From assembly GCA_015520475.1 (NCBI GenBank), contig WAQA01000219.1:1-16696 (forward strand): DNA of 16,696 nucleotides, in the 5' to 3' direction. The stretch is from Candidatus Bathyarchaeota archaeon (GTDB lineage: Archaea > Thermoproteota > Bathyarchaeia > Bathyarchaeales > WAQA01). The notes beneath the pieces are model-generated. The model made no database searches. It had not been told where the DNA came from and was given only the letters and a program-made list of their open reading frames with translations. This document shows, one piece after another, positions 7,675 through 14,460 of this stretch. Within the stretch, counting starts at the first letter, position 1; each line of letters opens with the position of its first letter. The position numbers and the translations under genes were made by a program.

Positions 7675-8175
7675 ATGTTAATGGTTTCATGGTCTGAAGC
7701 GATCAAGAGGAAATATCCGGAGCCAGTAGTATTCGTTATCAGCTGCGATGGGGAAGGAAAACCCAACATTATGCCAGCTGGATGGAGCATGATAACGTCA
7801 GCTGAGCCGCCAATGCTGGCTGTAAGCATATCACACAAAAACTACACCCATGACCTAATAGAGGAGAATGGAGAGTTCGTGATAGCATTCCCAAACAGAG
7901 AGATGATTGATGTTGTAAAGTATACTGGTTCATGTTCTGGAAGGAGAGTAGATAAATTCTCCCATTGTAGATTGGTAACCCTTAAATCCAGGTTTGTTAG
8001 ACCGCCGCTGATTAAGGATGCTGTTGCATGTTTCGAGTGTAAAGTGAAGGGGAAACTTGTAACCGGAGATCACACAATATTCGCCGGTGAAGTACTAGCC
8101 TCATACATATCTGAAAAGTATAAGAGCAGACTCTATAATTTCGGGGATGGTGATTTTAGGATTATTCAGAAGTAA
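7675..8175 (+). CDS. flavin reductase-like FMN-binding protein
   Basis: A 166-residue protein of the flavin reductase-like/flavoredoxin family (split-barrel FMN-binding fold), a small cytosolic redox protein that binds FMN and may pass electrons or reduce flavin. Family marks are the N-terminal PVVFVISCDGEGKPNIMPAGW (start of the barrel, about 17-37), PPMLAVSISHKNYTHDLI (FMN phosphate region, about 45-62) and GSCSGRRVDKF (about 85-95), which corresponds to the G-x-x-SGR-x-VDKF stretch of the family. Length is normal. GGGAG at 7661-7665, inside the end of the upstream gene, is the likely ribosome-binding site; a second in-frame ATG lies at 7681. It is the last gene of a two-gene operon with the phosphodiesterase-like gene, an unexpected pairing with no obvious shared pathway. 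Confidence 0.85.
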   Translation: MLMVSWSEAIKRKYPEPVVFVISCDGEGKPNIMPAGWSMITSAEPPMLAVSISHKNYTHDLIEENGEFVIAFPNREMIDVVKYTGSCSGRRVDKFSHCRLVTLKSRFVRPPLIKDAVACFECKVKGKLVTGDHTIFAGEVLASYISEKYKSRLYNFGDGDFRIIQK

Positions 8176-8191
8176 AAGATGACTGATGACG

Positions 8192-8222
8192 CGGGGGATT
8201 ATTTAGGCATGCTTATCCCCCG
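8192..8222. terminator. perfect hairpin at the convergent gene ends
   Basis: CGGGGGAT (8192-8199) pairs with ATCCCCCG (8215-8222), a perfect 8-bp GC-rich stem with a 15-base loop that itself contains the palindrome GCATGC. It lies just after the flavin-reductase stop and spans the stop codon of the convergent MFS gene. It can fold in transcripts from both strands, so it may act as a bidirectional terminator or 3'-end stabiliser. No strong T-run follows on either side. Confidence 0.45.
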
Positions 8223-9387
8223 TATTCTTCACGGCAAGCGACGAGATAAAGGCTACCGCCGCAATTAAAGCGAAAAAGTAAAAGATATGATTCATAGAGT
8301 AGCTTCTAGCTAGGAAACCTGCTATTGCAGGACTAACCCCGCCGATACCAAATTTTATAACGAAGTTGAAGCCATATGCAACCCCCACCGTTCCTCTAGG
8401 AGAGACATCGCCTAGGAGAGCGTTAAGCGGAGACTGCGTTATATAGAAGGTGAAACCCAGCATCGAGACGATGAAGAGAACAAGAAGAATCGAGCTAGGA
8501 ATTACTGTTAAGAGGAAGAGGAATATGGCGAATGATAAGAAGCCAGCCTGGAGAAATATTCTTCTCCCATACTTATCTGAGAGTTCCCCTCCTATCACCT
8601 GAGCTAGAGCGCCTACAGTGTAGCTTATAGTGGATAAGCCTCCAGCAATTATCAACTGTATACGTTTAGCCTCATTTATGTATGTTAGGATAAAGGATGA
8701 AACTCCATTCCAGAGGGCCCCGCTACATATCACAATGATAAATACAACCACTAGGAACTTTACGCTCTCATCTGGAAGCATCCCTCTCCGACTTATCCCA
8801 GAACGAGATCTAAGATCTACATCTTTACATGCAGGTTCATCCTCTTCTATCATAATGAAATCTATGATGGCCATTAACATTCCTAGGATACCCCATAGCA
8901 TAAACGTGATTCTCCATCCTAAAAGGACACCTAGAATCGGAGATGTAAAGTATGCTGAGGCCATACCTATCTCGCCTCCCAGACCCTGAAGACCCATATA
9001 CCGCCCCCTCTTCATCTCCGTTGAGATTAGACTTATTAGGGTGTATCCTGGAGGATGATAGAGACTTGCTCCAACACCTAAAAGAATGAAGCCTAGAGCC
9101 GCCGTTAGAAGATTCCATGAGAGGCCTACGAGAATCGAGGAGAAACCGCAGAGGCCCATAGACGCAGTGATCAAGAATCTTCTAGGATACTTATCTGCTA
9201 AGACACCTGCCGGCAGCGATCCCCAACCATAGAAGAGGAAGACAAGCGATGCTAGGAGACCAACAGTCTCAATATTCCCTAAATCCACTTTTACGAGGGG
9301 TAAGAGAGCAGGTAATATAACTAGGTAGGAATGCATGATCCCATGAGAAGATATCACGGCGAAGACGCTTGAATATTTATTCGACAA
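8203..9387 (-). CDS. MFS transporter, 12 membrane segments
   Basis: A 394-residue major facilitator superfamily membrane protein. Twelve hydrophobic segments are visible, split by a charged central loop at about residues 181-209. The MFS motif A is present in both halves: GVLADKYPRR (61-70) and GELSDKYGRR (267-276). GASLYHPPGYTLIS (106-119) recalls drug-export MFS proteins of the fosmidomycin-resistance type, so proton-driven export of a small molecule is a fair guess; the substrate is unknown. The start is a TTG at 9387. Later in-frame starts (GTG at codon 11, ATG at codon 18) would cut into the first membrane segment. A GGGAGG-like site lies about 14 bases upstream, longer spacing than usual. 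The gene ends in the hairpin shared with the convergent operon. Confidence 0.9.
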   Translation of the reverse strand: MSNKYSSVFAVISSHGIMHSYLVILPALLPLVKVDLGNIETVGLLASLVFLFYGWGSLPAGVLADKYPRRFLITASMGLCGFSSILVGLSWNLLTAALGFILLGVGASLYHPPGYTLISLISTEMKRGRYMGLQGLGGEIGMASAYFTSPILGVLLGWRITFMLWGILGMLMAIIDFIMIEEDEPACKDVDLRSRSGISRRGMLPDESVKFLVVVFIIVICSGALWNGVSSFILTYINEAKRIQLIIAGGLSTISYTVGALAQVIGGELSDKYGRRIFLQAGFLSFAIFLFLLTVIPSSILLVLFIVSMLGFTFYITQSPLNALLGDVSPRGTVGVAYGFNFVIKFGIGGVSPAIAGFLARSYSMNHIFYFFALIAAVAFISSLAVKNTGDKHA

Positions 9388-9413
9388 TTATTCAGGCAGC
9401 CCTCCCATGAGAC

Positions 9414-9503
9414 TTAAACATCCAGTTTATAGATTGCCATCTCCTCCATAAGAGACTGAAGCCTTCTAAGAGTTTCCAGTGATAAATAAGCATTGCTCAT
9501 CAT
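9414..9503 (-). CDS. possible tiny ORF upstream of the MFS gene, 29 residues
   Basis: Two ATG codons in tandem (9503 and 9500) open a frame encoding a short Leu/Glu/Met-rich peptide beginning MMSNAYLSLETLRRLQ, likely an amphipathic helix. It ends 26 bases before the TTG of the MFS gene, on the same strand. No convincing ribosome-binding site is seen (AGGAA lies about 10 bases upstream). It may be a leader peptide or chance. The rest of the 9388-9665 spacer holds only AT-rich stretches with no clear element. Confidence 0.22.
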   Translation of the reverse strand: MMSNAYLSLETLRRLQSLMEEMAIYKLDV

Positions 9504-9665
9504 AATTAAGTGTTCCTGACCGGGTGGAGTTCACATTCTATCCTATAACATTTAACTCCTCTCCGATGGGATTAATGTTAATAGTTAAGGATGGGATTTT
9601 ATGATGAAGGAAGCATTTTTGGTTTTAGATGGAGTTGCTGAAGGATTAAATGTGAGGTGGAAAGG

Positions 9666-11201
9666 ATGGCTGAAGGAAATTTTCTGATTGGAACGGATAT
9701 AGGAACCTTCGGTACAAAGTCTATACTGGTTGATGCTGACGGAAGAATCTTAGCGGATGCATTTGAGGAGACAGATATAATATCATTGAAGCCTTTATGG
9801 GCTGAACAGTGGCCTCAGGTATGGCTAAATGCGGCATGTAAAACCATTCGTACGGTGATATCTAAAGCTGGAATCAACCCGTCAGATGTTGGAGGAATAA
9901 CTATAAGCGGCCTATACAGCGGCTCCGGTATACCATGTGATAAGAAGATGGAGCCGTTAAGGCCATGTATTATCTGGATGGATAGGAGGGCGGTTAGAGA
10001 GGTTGAATGGGTAAAGAAGCATATAGGAGAGGAAGAAATCTTCAGAGTTACAGGAAACACCGTTGATACATACTTCGGATTTACAAAGATGCTCTGGTTA
10101 AAGTTTAACGAGCCAAAAATATGGAATAGAATATATCAGCTAGTAACGACTTATGGATACTGCATCTACAAGTTGACAGGAGAGATCTGTATAGATTATT
10201 CTTCAGCCGGAAATTACGGCGGAATCTTCGATATTCATAAGAGAGGATGGTCAGAGGAGATGATGGAGGAGATGGGTATACCGAGAAGCTTCTTTCCAGA
10301 GGATATTGTAGAATCGAAGACCGTTATTGGAGAAGTAACGGAGCAAGGCAGTAAACTTTGCGGTTTAAAGAGGGGGACGCCTGTCTGTGCAGGAGGCGTA
10401 GACGCTCCAGTCTCAGCCTTAAGCCTCGGATGTTTAAGGGAGGGGGATCATGCAGCTATGATAGGAACATCAACATGCTGGAGCGTCATCCAAGACAAGT
10501 TGAGATTAACTCGAAACCTCATCAACTACCCTTACGTCGCGTATGATAAAGAGAAGATCTATACATTCGGTGGATCAGCCACTTCAGGCGGACTGATCAG
10601 ATGGTTCAGAGATCAATTTGGACAGGTTGAGACTTACCTAGGTGGACAGGTGGGGGTTAGCCCATATAAAATCCTCGATTTAGAGGCTGAGAAGGTTCCG
10701 CCTGGATCAGAAGGCCTAGTCGTTCTCCCCTACTTTATGGGCGAGAGAACCCCAATATGGGATCCATACGCTAGAGGATTGATTATTGGGTTGACTTTGT
10801 CCCATACGAGGGCGCACATGTTCAGGGCGCTGATGGAAGGGGCAGCTTACGCTCTCCGCCACAATATTGAAACAGCAAGGGAAACAGGGATTCCGCTTAG
10901 ACCTAGAATGGGAATAGTTGATGGGGGAGCTAGATCACCATTATGGAGAAGGATATTCGCGGATGTAACGGGGTTCCCATTAATTTACGTTGCTGAGAAT
11001 CCAGGTACGCCTTTAGGGGATGCGTTGCTAGCAGGTGTTGGAACGAAGGTTTTAGGCGGATATGAGGACATCGAGAACTGGATTGGAACCGTGGAGGAAC
11101 AGAATCCAGATCCGGAAGTAACCAGAATCTACGATAAATATTACAGAGTTTACCTGAGACTGTATGAGCAGAATAAAGAGATATTTAAACTTCTACATTG
11201 A
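9666..11201 (+). CDS. FGGY family carbohydrate kinase (xylulokinase-like)
   Basis: A 511-residue sugar kinase of the FGGY family (actin/hexokinase ATPase fold), which uses ATP to phosphorylate a sugar or polyol in the cytosol. Numbered from this start: phosphate-1 loop IGTDIGTFGTKS (8-19), substrate region IIWMDRRA (102-109), the catalytic-base segment CAGGVDAPVSALSLG (241-255; Asp246), the second ATP loop MIGTSTCW (265-272), and the C-terminal GERTPIWDPYARG and DGGARSPLW motifs of the family. Overall it looks most like xylulokinase-type members, but the exact substrate (xylulose, ribulose, glycerol or other) cannot be read from sequence. GAGGTG (9654-9659) lies 6 bases before the ATG at 9666. 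A GTG at 9657 would add three residues but overlaps this site. It stands alone and converges on the ABC transporter operon. Confidence 0.9.
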   Translation: MAEGNFLIGTDIGTFGTKSILVDADGRILADAFEETDIISLKPLWAEQWPQVWLNAACKTIRTVISKAGINPSDVGGITISGLYSGSGIPCDKKMEPLRPCIIWMDRRAVREVEWVKKHIGEEEIFRVTGNTVDTYFGFTKMLWLKFNEPKIWNRIYQLVTTYGYCIYKLTGEICIDYSSAGNYGGIFDIHKRGWSEEMMEEMGIPRSFFPEDIVESKTVIGEVTEQGSKLCGLKRGTPVCAGGVDAPVSALSLGCLREGDHAAMIGTSTCWSVIQDKLRLTRNLINYPYVAYDKEKIYTFGGSATSGGLIRWFRDQFGQVETYLGGQVGVSPYKILDLEAEKVPPGSEGLVVLPYFMGERTPIWDPYARGLIIGLTLSHTRAHMFRALMEGAAYALRHNIETARETGIPLRPRMGIVDGGARSPLWRRIFADVTGFPLIYVAENPGTPLGDALLAGVGTKVLGGYEDIENWIGTVEEQNPDPEVTRIYDKYYRVYLRLYEQNKEIFKLLH

Positions 11202-11218
11202 TGTGGAGGGATTTGTAA

Positions 11219-11236
11219 TGGAGAGTCTCTTCTCCA
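11219..11236. terminator. small hairpin between the convergent kinase and ABC operon
   Basis: TGGAGA (11219-11224) and TCTCCA (11231-11236) form a perfect 6-bp inverted repeat with a 6-base loop in the 55-base gap between the kinase stop and the end of the last permease gene. It may mark transcript ends for one or both strands. No long T-run follows. Confidence 0.3.
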
Positions 11237-11256
11237 CCAACTGGCAAGACATCCAG

Positions 11257-12132
11257 CTAATATTGTCCTAAGGATCCATCTCTCCTTGCAGAGTCATATC
11301 CCTTCTTAAAGATGTAGAAGGCTAATGGAGCAGATAGTAAAATGAAGATTATAAGGTTAATAACGTCACCTAAGACCTCAGGGGATGTTATATCCTTCCC
11401 CGCCTGTAAACAGAGCCTTATACCATCAAGCGAATACGTTAATGGGAAGATTTTTCCAATCCATTCTAGGTACCATGGAAGAATCTTCAACGGATAGAAA
11501 ACCCCTGAGAGGAGCTGGGTTATCCATGAGAAGGCCCAAGCTAAGGGATCCCCCTGCTTAGTCTTCATTATTACACCTGCGCTCATCACACCTATCATCA
11601 TATGGCTAGCTATCAACAGGATTGAGAGGAGAACTGTTGAGAGTATAGATTTTGGGTTGGTGTAGAATGTTGCACCGAGAAGAACGCCTAAGAATAGAGA
11701 TAAGAAGAGGAGGGCTGAGGAGACTATAAAGAAGAAGCAGGTTTCACTGAAGAGGAAAACCTTGAAGTTTATCGCGGATGAGAGGATCGTCTCCATCGTG
11801 CCGTTCCATTGCTCATCCCTTATACTCTCATTTATACCTTGAACGGCGAAGAAGACGTATTGTTGGAAGGCTATACCTATCAAAGCGAAGGTGAAGTATC
11901 CACCCCTCACATATCCAGCCTCATAAACTTGTCGGGGAGAAGTTATCATCGAGAAGAGATAATATGTTGCTACGAGAAGAATTATACCTGAGATGTCAAG
12001 AGCCAACCAAAACTTGTATGTCCACCAAATCTTAAAGTCTCTGACTATGAAGGCTGCAACTATCCGATGTATCGGAGTTTTTTCACGCGGCACCCTCTCA
12101 GACATTATCTCGACGAGACGTTCGATATCCAT
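11257..12132 (-). CDS. ABC-2 type transporter permease (second of the pair)
   Basis: A 291-residue integral membrane protein of the ABC-2 permease type with about six hydrophobic segments after a cytosolic N-terminal stretch of about 30 residues (ending IHRIVAAFIVRDFKIWW). The segment GTMETILSSAINFKVFLFS (about 130-148) matches the conserved G-T-x-E-x-[IL]-x-x-S-P region of exporter permeases, and ITQLLSGVFYPLKILPWYLEW is the typical re-entrant FP-like part. With the other permease and the ATPase it would form an exporter for a lipid, glycan, drug or peptide, or a membrane-remodelling complex. It starts 12 bases after the upstream permease stop, with GGGGA before the ATG. It shares layout and local sequence with that permease (both carry a V-P-R near the N-terminus and end in a GS/GT...Y tail), indicating an old duplication. 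Confidence 0.88.
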   Translation of the reverse strand: MDIERLVEIMSERVPREKTPIHRIVAAFIVRDFKIWWTYKFWLALDISGIILLVATYYLFSMITSPRQVYEAGYVRGGYFTFALIGIAFQQYVFFAVQGINESIRDEQWNGTMETILSSAINFKVFLFSETCFFFIVSSALLFLSLFLGVLLGATFYTNPKSILSTVLLSILLIASHMMIGVMSAGVIMKTKQGDPLAWAFSWITQLLSGVFYPLKILPWYLEWIGKIFPLTYSLDGIRLCLQAGKDITSPEVLGDVINLIIFILLSAPLAFYIFKKGYDSARRDGSLGQY

Positions 12133-12144
12133 AATCTTATTCCC

Positions 12145-13026
12145 CTAATAAGAGGCAACTGTCCCTTCATCCCGAATCCTATCGTATCCCCATCTGAATA
12201 CTTTAAGGCCAAGTGGAATGAATATGAGAGAATATGCTATAAGAACTGAGAGGCTTAGGAGAATTGATGGATGGGAGATAATCATTCCTTTTAGAAGTAC
12301 TTTGCGAGCTGCATCTAAAGCGTAAGTATACGGCATAAGCCATGCTATGAACCAAAGCGGCGGATAAGCCTCAAGATATTTCAGGGGGAAGAGGACTCCC
12401 CCTAAAAACTCAGTTATGCTTGCGAATAGGAACGTTAATGGATCACCCTTCTTGTATACTAGGATTACACCGGCCGCCGTCACTCCAATCCCAACGTAAC
12501 TTATAACCATAAGGATTAGAACAACGATAAAGGACATTATTGTTCCAAGATTAACTATTAATTGAGCGTTTAGGATGAACACTCCAATGAGTATAGTGCC
12601 TAACATAAAGTAGCAGCTCACAATGAAGCCTCTAAGCGACAGACCAATTATGTAGGAGCCCATATTAATCGGCGACGAGACTATAGGTTCTAAAGTTCCT
12701 TCTCTAATCTCATGCTGCATGGAATGGCTTATCCTACTCATACACATCCATAAATAATTAGCTGTAGCTATCCCTATAAGAGCAAATGAAAGCCAGTCTA
12801 CACCCTCATATCCAGCTAGAGCCATCCTTCCAGCGTCAACTTGAAGACCCATAAAGGAGTACATAATTATAGAGGCTACAGTACTCATAGTCTCCGTTAT
12901 AACCCAGGTTTTATATGAAAGGAATATCTTCAAGTTAGCCCAGAATACGGCCCATACATGGATGATTGATGAGGGAGATCTGGGAACATCCTCCCTGAAG
13001 ATATCAATTAAATCTTCAGTTTTCAT
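12145..13026 (-). CDS. ABC-2 type transporter permease (first of the pair)
   Basis: A 293-residue ABC-2 permease with about six membrane segments. After a short polar N-terminus (DLIDIFREDVPRSPSS) come the first membrane helix, the conserved REGTLEPIVSSPIN stretch (about 113-126) that typifies these exporters, and EFLGGVLFPLKYLEAYPPLW near the last third. The ATG at 13026 is preferred because GGAGG lies 8 bases before it; an in-frame TTG at 13041 would add five residues and overlap that site. It lies downstream of the ATPase gene and a possible small ORF, and 12 bases upstream of the second permease. The two permeases are paralogous and likely form a heterodimer driven by two copies of the ATPase. 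Substrate unknown. Confidence 0.88.
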   Translation of the reverse strand: MKTEDLIDIFREDVPRSPSSIIHVWAVFWANLKIFLSYKTWVITETMSTVASIIMYSFMGLQVDAGRMALAGYEGVDWLSFALIGIATANYLWMCMSRISHSMQHEIREGTLEPIVSSPINMGSYIIGLSLRGFIVSCYFMLGTILIGVFILNAQLIVNLGTIMSFIVVLILMVISYVGIGVTAAGVILVYKKGDPLTFLFASITEFLGGVLFPLKYLEAYPPLWFIAWLMPYTYALDAARKVLLKGMIISHPSILLSLSVLIAYSLIFIPLGLKVFRWGYDRIRDEGTVASY

Positions 13027-13080
13027 CTGAGATGCCTCCAAGAAGACTCCATTTATAGGGGGATATAGAGCCCTTAAGCA

Positions 13081-13209
13081 TCAGATTTTCACAAGGTTGA
13101 TTTTGCCGCCTCCCTTAACCCTTCCAGAGTGGATCTTGTTCTCTTTGAGGAGGAAATCCCAGTCAACAGACCTAATGCAGGAATGAACAGTAGCCTCGGA
13201 TTGACTCAT
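13081..13209 (-). CDS. possible small protein inside the ABC operon, 42 residues
   Basis: I do not recognise this product (MSQSEATVHSCIRSVDWDFL, then a basic, glycine-rich tail). The case for it is position and initiation signal. It fills most of the 234-base gap between the ATPase stop and the permease start. AGGTGG (13216-13221) sits 6 bases before the ATG at 13209; a second ATG lies directly upstream at 13212. It ends 54 bases before the permease start. No membrane segment and one cysteine are seen. It could be a small transporter accessory or regulator, or a chance frame. Confidence 0.4.
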   Translation of the reverse strand: MSQSEATVHSCIRSVDWDFLLKENKIHSGRVKGGGKINLVKI

Positions 13210-13260
13210 CATAATCCACCTGCAGAACCATCCCATTATGGAGGAGACAGTTAACGTGGA

Positions 13261-14244
13261 CTACTCCCTCATCAGCCTCATAAATATATCCTCGAATGTC
13301 GGTTCAGCCTTACGTATAGATAGTATCTTCACCCCAACGGAATGGAGTTTATGGGCTATATGTGGAATAGCCTCATATTCATCTTCAACCTGAACCCGTA
13401 TAGAGAGGCTATCCGGGTTATTCCTAGCCTCTATCACCCTCTCCACCATGGATAATCCCGTTATCTTTTGAGTTATAAGGTTCTGATCAACTGGGCTTCT
13501 CACTTCAACCTCAACTGCACGTATATCCCTCAGCATCTCCCTCAGCGTTGACGGGGATGAATCAACTATTACCTTTCCATTCTTCATCACCGCAACCCTT
13601 TCACAGAGCTGCTCAACCTCAAACATGTTGTGACTTGTGAATATCACCGTTTTACCGAGGTCCCTGCTTAGGGCTCTCAGAAGATTCCTAGTTTCGATGG
13701 CGCTCATGGTGTCAAGCCCTATAGTCGGTTCATCCATAAAGAGGATTGGGGGATTATGGAGGAGGGCTCTAGCAAGCATAACCCGAACCTTCATTCCAGT
13801 GGAGTACTCCTTAACGAGCTTCTTTCGATCCTTTGACAACCCAAAGAATTCTAGGAGAGCATCTATACGTTTCTCAGCGATGCTCTTAGGAACATTCTGT
13901 AGGTAAGCGTAGAATTTAAGGTTATCTTCAGCGCTTAACCTCCAGTATAGGGATCTCCCTCCGGTCTCGCCGTGGAACCAGCCGAAGCTGCTTCTAACCT
14001 TCTCAGGCTCCTTTAGAATATCATATCCATTGACCTTCGCTGTACCTTCTGTTGGGAGAATTATTGTGCATAATATCTTTATCAGGGTTGTCTTTCCAGC
14101 CCCGTTAGGCCCTAGAAGACCGAAGAATTCACCACGCTTCACCCGTATATTTACTTGATCAACCGCCTTAACTATTCTCTCTTTACCATTCACTCTCGTC
14201 CTGAATATCTTAGTTAAATTATACGTTTCAACCGAATATTCCAT
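13261..14244 (-). CDS. ABC transporter ATP-binding protein
   Basis: A 327-residue ABC ATPase of the ABC-2 exporter type (DrrA/CcmA-like class), cytosolic, powering the two permeases downstream. Numbered from this start: Walker A GPNGAGKT (45-52), a Q-loop region followed by GWFHGETGGR, signature YSTGMKVRVMLARALL, Walker B ILFMDEPTIGLD, and H-loop FTSHNMFEVEQL. The signature reads STGMK rather than LSGGQ, which is usual for this subclass. A C-terminal domain of about 100 residues ends in EPTFEDIFMRLM, as in the DUF4162-type extension of such ATPases. I chose the ATG at 14244; a TTG at 14250 would add two residues. Neither has a strong ribosome-binding site. It is the first gene of the operon; a TATA-like ATTTAAAT lies 78 bases upstream. 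Confidence 0.93.
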   Translation of the reverse strand: MEYSVETYNLTKIFRTRVNGKERIVKAVDQVNIRVKRGEFFGLLGPNGAGKTTLIKILCTIILPTEGTAKVNGYDILKEPEKVRSSFGWFHGETGGRSLYWRLSAEDNLKFYAYLQNVPKSIAEKRIDALLEFFGLSKDRKKLVKEYSTGMKVRVMLARALLHNPPILFMDEPTIGLDTMSAIETRNLLRALSRDLGKTVIFTSHNMFEVEQLCERVAVMKNGKVIVDSSPSTLREMLRDIRAVEVEVRSPVDQNLITQKITGLSMVERVIEARNNPDSLSIRVQVEDEYEAIPHIAHKLHSVGVKILSIRKAEPTFEDIFMRLMRE

Positions 14245-14321
14245 ATTCAACGCACTTTCAGTATAGGGACTTCTTCCGCAATACTTTTCCAGCCCTTAAA
14301 TTGAATAGAAGATTAGGGGAT

Positions 14322-14329
14322 ATTTAAAT
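14322..14329. promoter_or_regulatory. palindromic TATA-like element of the ABC operon
   Basis: ATTTAAAT, set in a longer A/T run (TATTTAAATC), lies in the 213-base divergent spacer between the ATPase and NAD synthetase genes. On the minus strand it is 78 bases before the ATPase ATG, leaving a leader of about 50 bases. Being palindromic, it could also be read rightward, but it is 129 bases from the NAD synthetase start. A GATTTAAC at about 14403-14410 is better placed for that gene. Confidence 0.42.
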
Positions 14330-14443
14330 CTGAACGTAGATTCACAACTTGAATCCATGAAGCAACAGGAACATCACCAGATTAGAAAAAGAGAAATATG
14401 TTGATTTAACGTCTATAGAATATTTAGGGTAGACCAGAGGAAA

Positions 14444-14460
14444 GGAGGTTTACAGAGATT
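14444..14460 (+). promoter_or_regulatory. ribosome-binding site and probable ATT start of the NAD synthetase gene
   Basis: GGAGGT (14444-14449) is a near-perfect ribosome-binding site. The first ATG in frame is at 14470, 20 bases further on, too far for normal initiation. At 8 bases spacing lies an in-frame ATT (14458-14460). Starting there gives a protein opening with I/M-RVAMAQINPTVGD, the usual beta-strand start of the nitrilase domain. Reading back, the frame has no ATG, GTG or TTG before a TAG at about 14426. Confidence 0.5.

Noticed and set aside
9601..9687. 28-residue + strand frame (tandem ATG) overlapping the start of the FGGY kinase
   Set aside because: It has no clear ribosome-binding site, overlaps the kinase's own GAGGTG site and start, and has no recognisable character; probably chance.
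13261..14244. Degenerate ABC signature (STGMK instead of LSGGQ)
   Set aside because: This variant is normal for exporter ATPases of the ABC-2 type; the Walker A, Walker B and H-loop are intact, so the protein is not degenerate.
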